Positions 47,687-61,300 of a stretch of 64,000 nt of DNA are shown one piece after another. The stretch's first letter is position 1. Every line of letters begins with the position of its first letter. The position numbers and the translations under genes were made by a program. Origin of the DNA: Montifringilla adamsi (Eukaryota; Chordata; Aves; Passeriformes; Passeridae); the NCBI GenBank assembly GCA_017590115.1, contig JAGGNK010009114.1:17629937-17693936 (forward strand), written 5' to 3'. Under the pieces are notes generated by a model. That model did not search any database. It had not been told where the DNA came from and saw only the letters and a program-made list of their open reading frames with translations.

Positions 47687-50600
47687 CTTGAGCTGGACCG
47701 AACTCCCCAAGGCGCTGTGCGGGGCCCGTGCGGTGCTGCGACCTCTTAGCACCGCTCCCGGCACCGCCCCCATTCTCCCTTCCCCCTCCACCAGCAGCGC
47801 TGCTCCCACCGCAGCCCGTGCGGGGCTCCCGCGGTGCTGCTCCGCGCTGAGCCCGTGCGTTACTGCAGAGTCCACAGCCCTCAGCCTGTCACATGGATTC
47901 GCTCCAAATTCGGCTCCGGATCGCCCAGGGAACCATGCATCGTGTGGCAGGGGAAACAGCCTACTACTCCATGCTAAGTCTCCTGTGAAAAAAACCCTTC
48001 CTAAATACAAACCCCTGGATCCTAACTTCTCCCAGCATACAACTTCACCTTCTCCAAAAAGAGCCTACAGTCTTCTCCCCCACAGTAACAGACCCTTCAA
48101 CACTGTCAATTTTTAATTTAACATCATTTATTCATACACCAAGGGAGATTTTTTTCCTCGTGTTTTTATTAAGCTGTGTTTCGCTTTCACAATCATCTCG
48201 CACACTGGATTTAATCTACCGTTGACAAATGCTCAGCCAGCTGCCCTAAGGCCTATCGCTGCCTGTGTCTGCCAGCTCACTGGGAGCTCCTGCCTGGGGT
48301 CTCGCAGCAAGAGGGTGGGCTCCAGATCCTCATCAGTGGAGAGATGCTTTTAGGGAAAGTCAATGGGACTCTGAGTGCCAGTCACCATTCACAGCTGTCT
48401 GATCAGAGACCCATCACGGCAGCATCCTGCACAGAGATAAGTGTGCTGCCTGCAATTACAGAGATGTGCCCCAGGGATAAATTCGATCCCGGGAGAGGAA
48501 GGAATCCATCTCTTCTTCAAACTGCCCGAAAGCCAGGAAGAGTGAGGGGAACTCATCACTCAGACATGAAAGGAAACACATGCACAGTGCAAACATACCC
48601 TGCAGTTCACCCCCAGGATAAGGCCAGGAGGATGAGCTAAGCCTTGCACGACTTTTTGCTGTGGTCCTTATAAATTAGCACAATGATTACAGTGGTGCTT
48701 GGACAGCTATTGAGGAAACAGCAACTGGGGTGACCAAATGTTACTCCCGACTATGCTGGATTCATTTATCAACCCCAATGTGACACCTGCCTCAGAAGGT
48801 CAGAGGCAGAAAGTAGAAATCGTGTATGGATTGACAGAGTCAACAGATCCGCTACAGACAGATAACAGACAACCGAGGGCATGGCTGGCAAATGAACAAA
48901 GAATTAATTGAATTCCAGCCCTGGCTGCTCTGGACTGACTGCACTGAAGAGCTCACCCGTTCACTGCTGGAACAGATACTGAACGCTGCCTGAATTAACA
49001 CACACCAAGGTCCGGGAGGAACCTCGGGAGCAGCGATGGGCCCTGCCAGCAGCCATCCCACTGCCATGATCCCGATGAAGCCTCTCCCCAGGGAAGCCAG
49101 CTGGTGGGCACAGCTCCACACCAAGGCACAGGAAGGGCAGCCCTCCATCCGAAATTCCAGATAATGCTGCAATGCTGATAACTACAGAGCTATTCCAGGC
49201 CTTTACATCAGCACAGATCTTTTAGCCTCCTATTTACAGGGCCCCCAAAAGAGTGATCTCAGAATCAGAGTGACAGCCCTCGGCCTGAGGGTCTGCTTCT
49301 GCTCATTTGACTCCTGAGGTTCCCCAAGACAGTCAATAAAGCAAGTTGTGCCATCCAGTATTCAGCTCATTTGGCATCTGCTGCTGCTTTGTCTTGTCTC
49401 AGAGTACTTTCTGTAGGCGCCAAGGGCTGTCAGCAAACCCTTCTCCTGCCTCTCTCCAACTGCCAGGTCATCTCTCCCAGTAAAGAAGTCTCTTGTTAGT
49501 TTGCAGGATGCAACACAGCCTTTCCCAATACAGACAGTACTTTTTTTCAGAGGTCAACAAAAACAACTCAAAGCATCTGTCCTTTAATATCTGGGTGGTG
49601 TTGAAAGACTTGCAGGCAGCTCCCCATATCAGAGAGCAGACAGTGCATCATCATCTGCTCCAGCAGTACATGGTGACCAAGCATGGCAGACAAATCCACC
49701 CAATTTAAAACAAGACACACCTTAACACACTCCCATGAAAGGGTAAAGAAGCTGTACAATCCAGCAACATCTGATTGAGCAGATAGAAACCAGAGTGAAT
49801 CAGCTCCAGGATACCTTGATGGCCTGGACAAACAGGGGGGAGACAAGCCTTCCCTCCAGTCACCACACCATGCCACAGCAGGGATGTGGTGGTGGCTGCA
49901 GGAACCTTCATCCCCTCTCTTTGCAGGGAAGCAGCAGCGGGCTGAGCAGTACAAAGTCACTGCACTCTGATGGCCTCCTGCTGAACCTTCACGCCTGGAA
50001 GCTTGGGACCTAAATGGGAATGCTGGAGAGAGCTTCTACAGCAGCTGTGACACCAGCTTGTTTCATGCTGCTTGCCACCAACTGGTGACACAGCTTAGCT
50101 ATTTCACTTTGAAGTCTGTCTGAGAGGTTTTCTTTGGAAAAGGGATGGGAAATGGAAGACAAGACTTCTAAATGTCAATATGAAAAAAAAAAAGAATTGT
50201 AAGAGTAGTCAAACACTTTTTTTTAACAGTTGCTTAATCTTTTGGATTCATAAGCAAAAACATGGAGAAGGCCTTGCATACTCTGAGTAAATTTAATATA
50301 CTTTTCAAAAAAGTGTAACACTTCAGATTACACACTGAGAAGTCCAAGGCAAGCATAGATAGCTCACATCACTGCTGGTCTGATCAGTGCTGATCAGTCA
50401 GAGAGGGAGCAGTTCTAATTCCTTGTGACATGAAACATCCACCACAACTGAACTGGGCACTCAAGACCAAGCTGAAGTTAGATAATATTGGCAAATTTAG
50501 TTTTGAAGCCTGGTATTTGGGGTCAGCACAGCAGTAACCCAAGTCCTGTCAGAGAAACCTGGAATCAGCTTCTGAAATGCCGCATCCCACCTTATAGTTG

Positions 50601-52086
50601 CACACAACTATAACCACATCCACCCTGGAATAGTCCATCTCCTTCTGCCATTCCAAGAGTTAACATTCATTTTCCAAGGCAGCACCACATCTGCACTGAA
50701 GCATGAGTCCATCTCCCCAGCCCAACATTCCTCACACGGACACAAATGCTAAGGTTTTTTTGTACAACACAATTTGCAAAACCAACACCAGCAAAGAAAA
50801 AAGCAGCAAGAGTAGCACAACTGGTTTTACTGGCATGACTGCAAGCTATGGTCAAAGAGCTGAATGGGGGAAAACTTGAAATATATATTCTTGGGGTTTT
50901 TTCTCTAGATTGATGAGATACCATCCATTCTGTTGCAGACACCACCTTGAAATTCCTTCAATTCCCTAATGGAATTAGGTGAACTGAAACACCCAAACCA
51001 CCAGCACTTGTAAAATAAGCAAAAAACTGGTTATTGAAAGTTCTTCATTTACAAGCCTGGTAACAGATGAGCAACTCAGTAAAAAATGCATCGTTCTACA
51101 GTGAAATAAATTCCAAGAGAGCTAAGGTCATTTAAATGTTGGGAGACATTAAGAAAAGGTTGTCAGAAATAATTGCTACAGAGATGTATTTTTACCACTA
51201 CTGTTAGGACACAAGGGCACCTTTCATGTGCAAAAGCAAGAAATTTCAGTAATTATCTTCTGGATTCAGTAAAAAAAGCCAACAAAAGCCCCTCAGTTGT
51301 CTCGATCTAAAAGCTAGAGATTTGGTACAATGCATGAGAAATTCAAAGCAATTTAAAGAAAATGCACCACAGAGCAAAAAAGTTATCATTACAAAAATTC
51401 CACAAAGACAAACAGGGTGATGCTTAAAAGAACATGATCACCCTGAAATGCAGACATCTGCTTCCAGAAGAGCTGACATGTATGTCCCAGGTGAAAGAGC
51501 TGCACCAAGTCAGCCCTCAGTCCCAGTGCTCCCTACCCTGCCTCTGCTCAGGGGAACTGAAGGGGGGAGTTCCAAAGAATAAATTCACCCTGTTTTGCAA
51601 AGATTCTCAACTGGTCCTTGAGTGGTTGTGTATGATGAGAAAAGGAGCAGCCACTGGGCTTCCTCCAAAAGACATGGAGGGAAGCACAAGTTGCAGAGTC
51701 ACTGCTGTGGAGTACAGAAGGCTTTTCTACCCTGAGCAAGGTCAAAGCTCCACACAGCACAGCAGGTAAATCACCACTGACACAAAATACAGTCTGCTAA
51801 GTCTCCGGGGAAGCAGCACTCATGGTAATATAACAGGAGACTTTGCAGTTGAAAGCAGAGTTACAACTTACTTGACACTTTCACATCTCAATTACCCCAA
51901 ACGCGGCTGGAAAAACAGCAGCAGCACCATTGTTTCAGAAAGGTGGTCCTGCTTATGCAGCACCTTACAGCTATGGATACTCAATCCTCGTGTCTTCACA
52001 TGAAACGACATCAAAACAAAACACCTGCACTACCAACTGCTATTGCCTTTGTTTCCTCACCACAAAACAGTTAAATATCTTAGTCA

Positions 52087-52122
52087 CGAACACTGCCCCT
52101 ATTCCGAACACTGCCCCTATTC
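52087..52122. repeat. 18 bp exact tandem duplication
   Basis: Two exact copies of CGAACACTGCCCCTATTC side by side. Confidence 0.95.
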
Positions 52123-55100
52123 CGTACATTTCCACTGCCCCCAGCTGAGCATTTACACTTGCAGCCAGGTCCTCAGCCAGAAGGGAAAAGTTAATGTAAC
52201 TCTGTGAGCACTAATGAGACCTTGCCCTGGGATCAGGACCACTACTTCCCTGTAGCTTTGGTAACTAGTTGCATCTCAGAGCTCAAGGCATAATGAAGCC
52301 TCATACAATGAGGGCTGTTACAGAAAAGCACACAGAATATGGCAAGGAAAATAAAAAGGCCATTGCACTGCCCTGTTTTGTTTTTTGTAAAAAAACAGAA
52401 AGCCTGTATTATGGCAACTAATCAATTGCCAGCACAGCAACGTGCCTTATTAACAGACCAGGCTGCTTTACCTAATAACACTGCCTTCCCCTCCATTAGC
52501 AGCAAAAGGCTGCTATAGTGCACAGAGCAAGTGAGAAATCACACTGGGGATCTGCCTGCAGGCAGAACCATATTAGCTGGAGCGCCTCAAAAGCTCCTAG
52601 CACAGAAGCACTGACCCCAACTCCATCTCTAACAGTACAAGAATAGAAAGGGTCAACACATTTTAAAAGTGGAACAGAAGGGTTTAGACAGCATCTGGAA
52701 AAAAAAACAAGGCAAGCACACAACCTAGCAGATAATCACTGACAATCTGCTCCCTTAGGACTCACAAAGTCTAGTAACAACTGTGAGGATGTTCAAATAT
52801 CCAGATACTTCCCTTGATCACTAGTTCCCGAGCTTCTGAACAGCTGCACTTCCAGATTACACCACTCAACACCAGCTTTTATGAGGAACAGCAAAACTGC
52901 AATGCAATGACGAGAGGATGCAGGGCTAGCACCATGAGGAGGGCACCAAAGAGGTGCAGACACAGCAAAGTCCCACCAGCTGTTGGCAAAGTGAAAAAAG
53001 CTGGGGATCAGTCAGGGAGGCAGAGCAGCCACAGTGGTGAGGAGTAGGCAGCAGCCAAATTGAGTAGGAAACTTACTGGATGATGACAGCTCTTACTTGA
53101 TCGTAGCTAATGAAGCTTTGTTCTTGCCTTGTTTGGGAAGAAAGGAACACATTGCAATTAAAAATGCAATAGCATTTTCAGTAGCTGCAGTCTTTGTAAC
53201 ACTCTGGAAACATCCTAAGACCTAGAGCTTTCACAGCACCTCCCACCCTGCACAGACAGACTGCCTGCTCAGCATGGACCACACAGTCCTACGCCTTTGG
53301 AAAGTGTCTCCAGACACAATCAGCAACAGCTAAATGGTACAACAGTGAAGAACTCCATTGAGAAAAGAAGAGAGGTTCAAGATGCCTTTGTCAGCCACAG
53401 AAAGATACAACAGCACAGGAAAGTGAAGAGATGGGTGCTAGGTAGAGAAAAAGGTGAGAGGTGGGAAGAAGGAATTCCACAGAGTAAGGCACCACTTCAG
53501 CCAGAATCCTGCTCATACTCTTTCTGACCCTTTTGGGAGAAAGCCCAGAGGATGACGCTTAAAGGCACGGGTTAAAACACTTCCCAGTCTCACCTACACC
53601 AGTGAGGAGTGCAGCTGAGCTACACCTAACCCAGCATCTACAGCCACAACACCTAGCACAGCCCATACAGCATGGTGCTTCCCACTGTTCTGTAAGGTCA
53701 GTGGAGACAGAGCTACTGCCTAAGCTGTTGACTACACCAGTTTCTTCTTTTGCCATTCCCTCTTACTCCCTCTCCAAGCTATTCTTAATTGCTGCTTTTC
53801 AATTCATGCCAAACAAACAGAAAACTTTCAGAGGCTTACCGTCAGTGCTATACTCCAGCTAAAACCAGAACCCCAGCAAAAACAGTGCCACAAGAACACA
53901 GAAGGGACAGTCCCAGTGCTGACCTGCTCCCCTGAGCGTGCCTGTGCAGGTGGAACCAGATCTCACACCAGCAGATACGTACCAGTGCCCATCTGCAAGC
54001 TGGGCAGCTGTCAGCTTGCACTCTGCTTGAGCTGCTGTGTGATCCTGCAAGGGACAGGGACGTTTGATTGAAGTGACACACTGGCCCAAGCCTAGCACTC
54101 TGCAGACCTTCTTACACCGCTTTTGGCTCAGCAGCTTCAGCCACTCTGTAGCCCGTGCATGCCTCTTGCAACTAACTATGTCTTACATCCAGCTCTTAGC
54201 ACAGGTCTTGATCAAGTCAAGCATAATTTTTAATATCGTTTAACTTTTGGCAATAAGATCTCTTCCAGGACCTTGATCTATCTGGTCTAGGAAACCAATG
54301 AAAAAATATTCTGTCCCTGCCCATTAAAAAGTTAATTCTAGCTTAGAGGGTAATGCTTTCCACATGCTTCAGAACCAAATCCCACATGTCACTTAACACA
54401 AAGGAAATAGAAATTATTTAATGTTGATCTCCTCAACTCCTTTTGACCTGTGTGTCTTTCCCTTTGCCTTTTTGGCTGTCATCATTGAGATCTGGAGCAA
54501 CAGCTGATGCATCACTGTGAGCTCTCACAAGAGAATAAAACATCTGTTTTCCTCCCTCAGACTGAAAGCAGATGCCTTTTTAGCTGTGTCCAACAGATAC
54601 TCAATTATATGACAGCATAGTGAAGCACAATGCATCTAAATCAGGGCACACCCTCGGGCCACATGGATGTCTGGCTTGTGGTCAGAAACCCAAAAACGCT
54701 TTGCAGTCTCAGGCAGGCTATCTATCCACAAGTATCCAAGGTCTGGGACTCCTGCACACATCAAGGGTAGTTTTCTTGCCATGAAAATGTCTGCAGAACT
54801 GCTCTGGAGCAAACACCACATGCACTAAGCGCTGTGCAGTCCCACTGTGGCTCTGCTGTGTACTTGTGCCTTTTCTAATAAGCTGTCTGGAAAACCCAAT
54901 TCCCTACAAAAACCACTCCTTATCAACCAACTCACCTGACATTCCAGATCTGAAAGAGGTGATAGTAGTCACCATGGGACAACTCTTCAACAAAACCTGC
55001 CTGGAGAGATTTTTCTGGCTACTGTAGTTGTGTTGGAAACTCACTGCTATGAAAAACTCCTGCAAACAGCACCTGGGGAAGCCCAGCCACAGCGAGGTGA

Positions 55101-55249
55101 ACACCCTGGCAATCATTGGTTCAAGATTCAGCTTGGGACACGTGGATGGGCTGACACTGGTAAGACATCTCAAGCAGTCCCTGTTCCATGTCTGTTTCTG
55201 TGGCTGAAGCAATCTAGTCTCCAGACCTGTTCAACTGCAAGCATTTTAC

Positions 55250-55376
55250 AGACAAAAAAAACCCCAAAACCAAAAGAAACAAACAACCAAACCCCCACCC
55301 CCCCCCAACAAATCAAAAACAGAAAATAAAATAACCCTCAGCCAAACCAAAACAACAACAAAAAAAAATCAACTAC
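55250..55376. repeat. A/C-rich low-complexity tract
   Basis: About 125 bp composed almost only of A and C with runs of A up to 9 and of C up to 9. It is low-complexity sequence of uncertain origin, possibly a decayed retroposon tail. Confidence 0.8.
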
Positions 55377-58300
55377 AAACAAGGGAAGAGAAGGGAATTC
55401 TGCATCCTGCACTGCTTGAGGGAGCCAGCACTTTGCTAAGGGAAAAGAACAAGCCATCTGAGCAGCTGACAGCACAAGTGGAAAACCAATTGGAAAATTA
55501 TAGGGACAAACCGCATACATTCTGGCTTCTATATCCAGCTCTAGAAACACATTTAAACAAGTCAGGCAAATAGCTCCTATCAAGGCTCTAGTGCCACAGC
55601 TACGCAAACAAGCATCCCTCATGTTAAGAGGTTTCCACAAATTCTTGTGGATTAATAAAAGTATTAATTAAGTGTTCAACTAAACCATTAGTTCTTGGAT
55701 TAATTATCTTAAACGGAACTCTTTAGACCTGAAACAGATCAGAGGAACAGAAGCTGTAAGTGTAACAAAAGAAGCCACTCAGGGTTCAGCACAGGTACAC
55801 AAAGAGCTGACACCCCGGGGGAGCTCAGCCAGACCAAGCAGGCACCTCCTGGACAGGCTCTACTCACCTTTCACAAGGCGTTTACTACATTTTTCTCTCC
55901 TTCACAACTCTTGTTATTTTCAACATAACAATGGCTAAGCTGAATCAAGTGTTTAAATAACCTTTTTTTTTGGTGTGATTTTAGAAGACTGATGCCTTGT
56001 TTTGTAATTCTTGTTATTTTCTCAGAGGTTTGTTCTCACTGGACACTTGCTGACAAGATCAGCATTCCTGCCTTCAGCTGAACAGGTTGGAAGCTATGTA
56101 AGCCTTCCTGCTCCTGTAACTCCAGAAGTGGTGTATTAGTATTATTTTTCGTTTTAAATAAAGCAACAAAACTTTCACAGAGATGGGAAAGAAAGCGTGG
56201 TCACTCTTAGAACTCCAAAACCTGATGTCTTGTGAATTCTGAAACAAGACAGACAGAATGCTGGGTGTGATGGTGTGCCATTGTTAACGTGACATGAAAA
56301 GGATGCCAGACTGCTTCCTCCCATCCCAGCCAACCTTCCTGCATATTCTAAACCGAGTAAAATGTAACAGTAACTCTTTACTTTTAGCATAAGAATGGGC
56401 CCATCAGTAAATTCAGCTGAGAATTTGTTTCTGAAGGCAAATTAGTTCAACACCATCTCCCCTCCACTGCTCAAATTAGATCAGTCAGGCCACATTTCTA
56501 GAGAAGGTGTTTTGTTGTAATTGATTCTTAACATTTAGATCTTGACTTAAAACTGACTTCTACGATTCATTAAAGCCTGCAACACTTCTCTACATTCTAG
56601 TTAGAAACTGCCCTGTCAATCCAAAACCAGGTTTAATGAGCTGCTGTGTCACCACCTGTAAGACCCTGCTAGCAGACTGTGAAACCAAAAAAACTTATTT
56701 TTTAATCCTTCTCTATGTACAGTAGTATAAGCCAGGCAACATTTTGTGGCCCCCAAAGACTCCAGCTACATGATCTGACCCATGACAATCTTGGACTTCA
56801 GCGGTGTTTCACACAGCTAATAAAGAATCTGCAACACAGACCAGGGAGCAAGATACACACACACTTTAAGTTCAAATACTGCCAGTCATAACAGGAATTG
56901 AGTTATTCTTTTCAGCAAAGAAAAAGGCATTGGGCTTTTGGTTCATTTATCTAGGGGGCTTTAACTTGACATCATCTGATAGAAGTAAAAACTTCAAAGT
57001 CACACAGCGATAGGCTTCAATTACTATTTCTCTATCAGTCTGTCAGTGGCAATGTGATTCAGGAAGGAGGAGGGATTGCTGCTGGCAAGTCTCTTGCAGT
57101 CTATGGCACAGAGGCTATTTCAGCTGAATTGGAGATTGAGTTTCACAGATAGTAACTGTGTCAGGCTAGAAAACATCATTTAGAGGATTTAAAATATGAC
57201 AATGCCCAAGGATAACACAGAAACATAATATGCTTTTCAGATAACGCTGCTTGTAGTACAGGTTAGAGATCAAGTGGCTGCTTTTTCTTAAGAACAGACA
57301 CTGTAAAAGAAGTCAAGCAGATAAGTTGCTAAGTCTTCCACAAAATCAACACCACAAACTGACTCAGAAGCAGATGCAGCTACAGTTATGCCTCCTCTTG
57401 CCCTTCATCTTTTTCCTCCTGTAGGTAAATAGCACTTTCCTGCACCATAGCAAGGAGATACGAGGTAGTGTTTTTCATTAGTTTTCATATCCTCATCTAG
57501 AACTACAGAACATTATTACTATCATAGACTTGTAACACTGAGGTCTAGCAGTACTGTATGTTGGAAAGAGGTATTATTTGGCTTCTTCATATACATCTGC
57601 CTGCAGTGTTGGGACTGTGCCAGCATGCAGTCCAGTAACAAATGTAGTTCAGTCTAAGATCTATAGATGCAGAAAAAACTATCCATGCTGACCTACTCGT
57701 TATACACACATCACCATTTAAAGAGATTTCTCCTCCATCTTTCAAAGGACTGGGAATTTGAGTGTGCACATACACATTCTGTTCCTTGTCTCTGAATTCA
57801 TACATCAAAGAAGATGCCACAACCACAAAGCAACACAGAAACAAAGCAGATTCTTTATTAACGCTTTAAAAAAAAATCTTCAAGAGATATGCAGACCCTG
57901 CAGTGGTTTCTGCTGTATCCTGACATTTTCATCAGCCAAAAGTAAGGCATTTGGATTAGCTGCTACAGGCCAGATTCTGACCCATCAGACTAGCACAAAA
58001 CCAGAACCTTGAGCCAGCTGTGTGCATTCACATTCTCTCTGTCCAGAAACAGGACAGGGAAATCAGCTGTCACTGCAAATTTCTCTCCTTTTGGTGACTT
58101 AATTCAGAGTCACCTGAATTAAAAAGTCACCTAAATTCTATTAGGTAAGGAAAAAAATTCCAGAAACAGATTTTTAGTTACTAAGCTACTTCAGTCTACT
58201 ACAGAGACCACATGCTCTTTAAAGAGTTGCACAATTATATGCTGACCTTACACGGGCTTTGATGGCTTCTTTAAGTGACTCATTAAATAATCCAAGATAG

Positions 58301-61300
58301 TGAAAACTTTATTTTGCAAGACAGGTTAATGCAGTTACATTATATATCCATAAAATTCTTCTTGATCACTAGATAATTAGGACTAGGAGTCAAGATAGGC
58401 CAGCAAGAAATACAAGGTCCCAGGAAAAATACCCATGGAAAACAATCCCAAATCCCTCCTTAGGAGGGTTTGAGAAGGCATATAACACCAATCAACACCA
58501 GCACTGGTTTTATTGTTCCTTTTATCTGCACAAAGCAGCATGGTGGCACACAGCACCCTTCCAGCCTACACTGTCTCTGCGAGAACTTGAAGAAATTCTC
58601 TGACTTTACAGACAGGAACTGGCATGCTCCCAGGCGACTCTGAGCACCACAAAACAGAGTTGTCATGGCAGAAGTAGGATGGGTCTCCCAAGCCTGCCCT
58701 CCAAAGCTTTTGGTCAGGGCCTCTTCCCACACACAGGTGATGGGGTCTGGCCACAGCTGCCTCACAGCCACACTGAGCAAAGAGCAAGCCCAACACCAGC
58801 CACGCTCAGCAGGGAGCTGACAGACACAGCTCTGTGTCCTCACCAAACTAGAGGAGAGCAGCACAAGTCAAACCAGTTTTCTGCTCACATAATAGCAGCT
58901 CAAGAACTTCTTCTGAGGCAAGCCTAAGAGCTATTGCTGGCTTCTTGCAGGCCCTCACTACAGCAGCACGCTGCACTGCAGCCGCGGTGCACGTGAAAGG
59001 CACACTTCCTCAGGCTGCAAAGCTCACCAGGAACACCAAAAAGAGAGCTCGACCAAAGAACAGACAGGAAAGACTATGAGCCTTAAATAGACAGTCACAA
59101 ACCAAAGCACCATTAACACCACCCATCACTTTTGCCATGTACGTCAGATGACTGTAAGACACCCTGTAAGCACGGTGACCACCAAGGTAAGCCGCAGCCC
59201 AGCTGACTTGTACAGGACACTGCTGCAGCAGCATCCAAGACTGCTTCTCCTCTCTGCTGTTGCTTTTCAGGCTGTACATGCAAGTTCATCCAGAGGAGAC
59301 TGATTTGAACCCTGTGTCTCCAAGGGTAAAACTCTCTAGGCACAAAGATCAAGACTACCTCTTCTACAGGTTCCCTTCCCAGAAATGCCCTTAATTCACA
59401 TCATCACATTCTTGATCACAGCTGAAGTTCCCAGTCAGAGCGACATTTCAACACTGTGACCCACTTGTCTGCCACAGCAAGAAAGCCTCACAACCGTGTC
59501 TCCTTGGTATGACTGTAGCTGCACTCACCCCCATCTGCCAGCGTGCTCTTTTCCCTGCCACATGCTGTGCCTTTCCAGAGATTACAAAAACTATCTCTGC
59601 CCACGACAATTCCTTTAAAGCTTCATCCCACATCTCCCCCCAGCTCTTTGTTAATGACAGAACTTGTTAATGCTCCAGAACTGGAGCTGGAAACCAGAGC
59701 AGCTACCATAAAATGGCTAAAGACTCCTTTAGGTCTTCATTAAATAATGAAGATGTTACACCTCCAAGGGCACATGACCCCTCAATGAAAAGGAGGCATA
59801 AACAAGGCCTTTGCCTTTGAGCACACCTACCTACAGGCAGAGAAGTTCTGTTCTTCTCTACCCTTCAATTATTTAGCACCTTTCTGGGATGAAAAGAGTG
59901 GTGTGCCCTCCCCCCAGAATCCCACCTGCAGTAGCACAGACAAAGCTCTGCCAATACACTGCAGAACAAGGCACAAACCACCAGCCTCATTTGGCACACA
60001 TTAACACATTAATTGTAGTGAAAACCACATTGAAGAGATTTTGCTAGCATGGACTTGAACAAAGGTGGTGATCATCTTTTCCCATATCCTCCAGGAGAAG
60101 GATAAAGAGAAATCCTCTTAGATTAGCTAGAAAGAAAATTAAACATGCAGAGCAGAGGGGCACTGGAGCAGACTAATTCGGAAGAATGTGAAATCTTCAA
60201 AGGATGTATTTTAAGCATAGGTTGGGATAAATATCTGACAGAAGACATCCGGGTATATTCATTTGTCATCTGTGAACAATAAACTGGATTTGACTGTTTC
60301 CTGAAGTCCCTGGTATTACAATACCTACAAAGCCTCAAAATTTCCTCCCTTGCCATTAGAAACACATTAACAGCAATGTAAGTTATTAGTTAGTAAGCAT
60401 CCTTTATGAACAATAAAAGGCAGAGTGATAGACTCTTATTAGCAATCCTCTGTAGAAATACACTACACTGGCTAATAAAAGTTAATCCCCAGGGTAAGGT
60501 TGACACCCTGGTTAATAAAACTCTCCAATACTGGCTTAAATCAAGATTAATGTACAACCATGAAGTATATAAAGACTACGTTGAACCTTAGACTCCTTCT
60601 CCTATGTCTGAAACTCAAACCATATCCATCCTTTCTTCCCCTGCAGGATCCTTAGCAAATTCTACACCAATGATGCCAACTTAAACACACACAGAAATAC
60701 AATTTTCTTCTTGACAAAACTTACTTTGAGCCAAGCTTTGAGAAATATGGAGCACGTACATCATGAGATTTCTTGGAATAATGTATTAGAGGAGGGCTCT
60801 CTCAGAGAACATGGAAGAGCTTTCTCCTCACTGCAAGTAAGATGCAAGGAGACATATAGAGTCTGTCATGCTGAAACCTGCTCCAAGACCCAATAAAACT
60901 CCTCATATTTGTGACATTCATTATTCAACAGCAATCAATATATCTTAACAAACTTTTGGCTCTTCAGAACAACTTTCTAACCATCCAGACACCTAACATG
61001 ACAACACACACATGCTGGACTCTGCATGAAAAGGAAAACAACCTCAGCATATTCAGCATGCTCTGTCTTGGGTTCCATATCAGAATGACACAGTTGTGCT
61101 GCTTTGCAAGACCTGCTACCAAAGCCAGAATAACACACAGACCAGCCCTTTCCCAACTAAACCAAACTCATTTATGCCATACTAAGTGAGTTAAGCCTTG
61201 TAAAAAAGACAGCAGGCTACTCAAAGCAATAGAAAATTTACTTTAGCCTTTAGGGAGAAGTTTAAACTAAATTGCACGAAACTGTGTCAAAAAAAGAGAC

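Larger units (their letters stand above)
47197..47860. promoter_or_regulatory. CpG island containing the U4atac gene
   Basis: A sharp rise in GC and CpG content with many CGCG/GCGC runs, in otherwise AT-rich intron sequence. It is densest from about 47230 to 47560. It covers the distal element, the U4atac gene and its 3' flank. It might also serve as an internal, minus-strand promoter for short CLASP1 transcripts, but no first exon is demonstrable. Confidence 0.8.

Noticed and set aside
47594..48116. Open frames of 138 (minus) and 142 (plus) residues downstream of U4atac
   Set aside because: Both depend on the GC-rich flank, overlap each other on opposite strands, and show no motif or splice structure.
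51434..51769. 111-residue plus-strand open frame
   Set aside because: Intronic, no recognisable domain, no splice or poly(A) context; mixed composition typical of chance frames.
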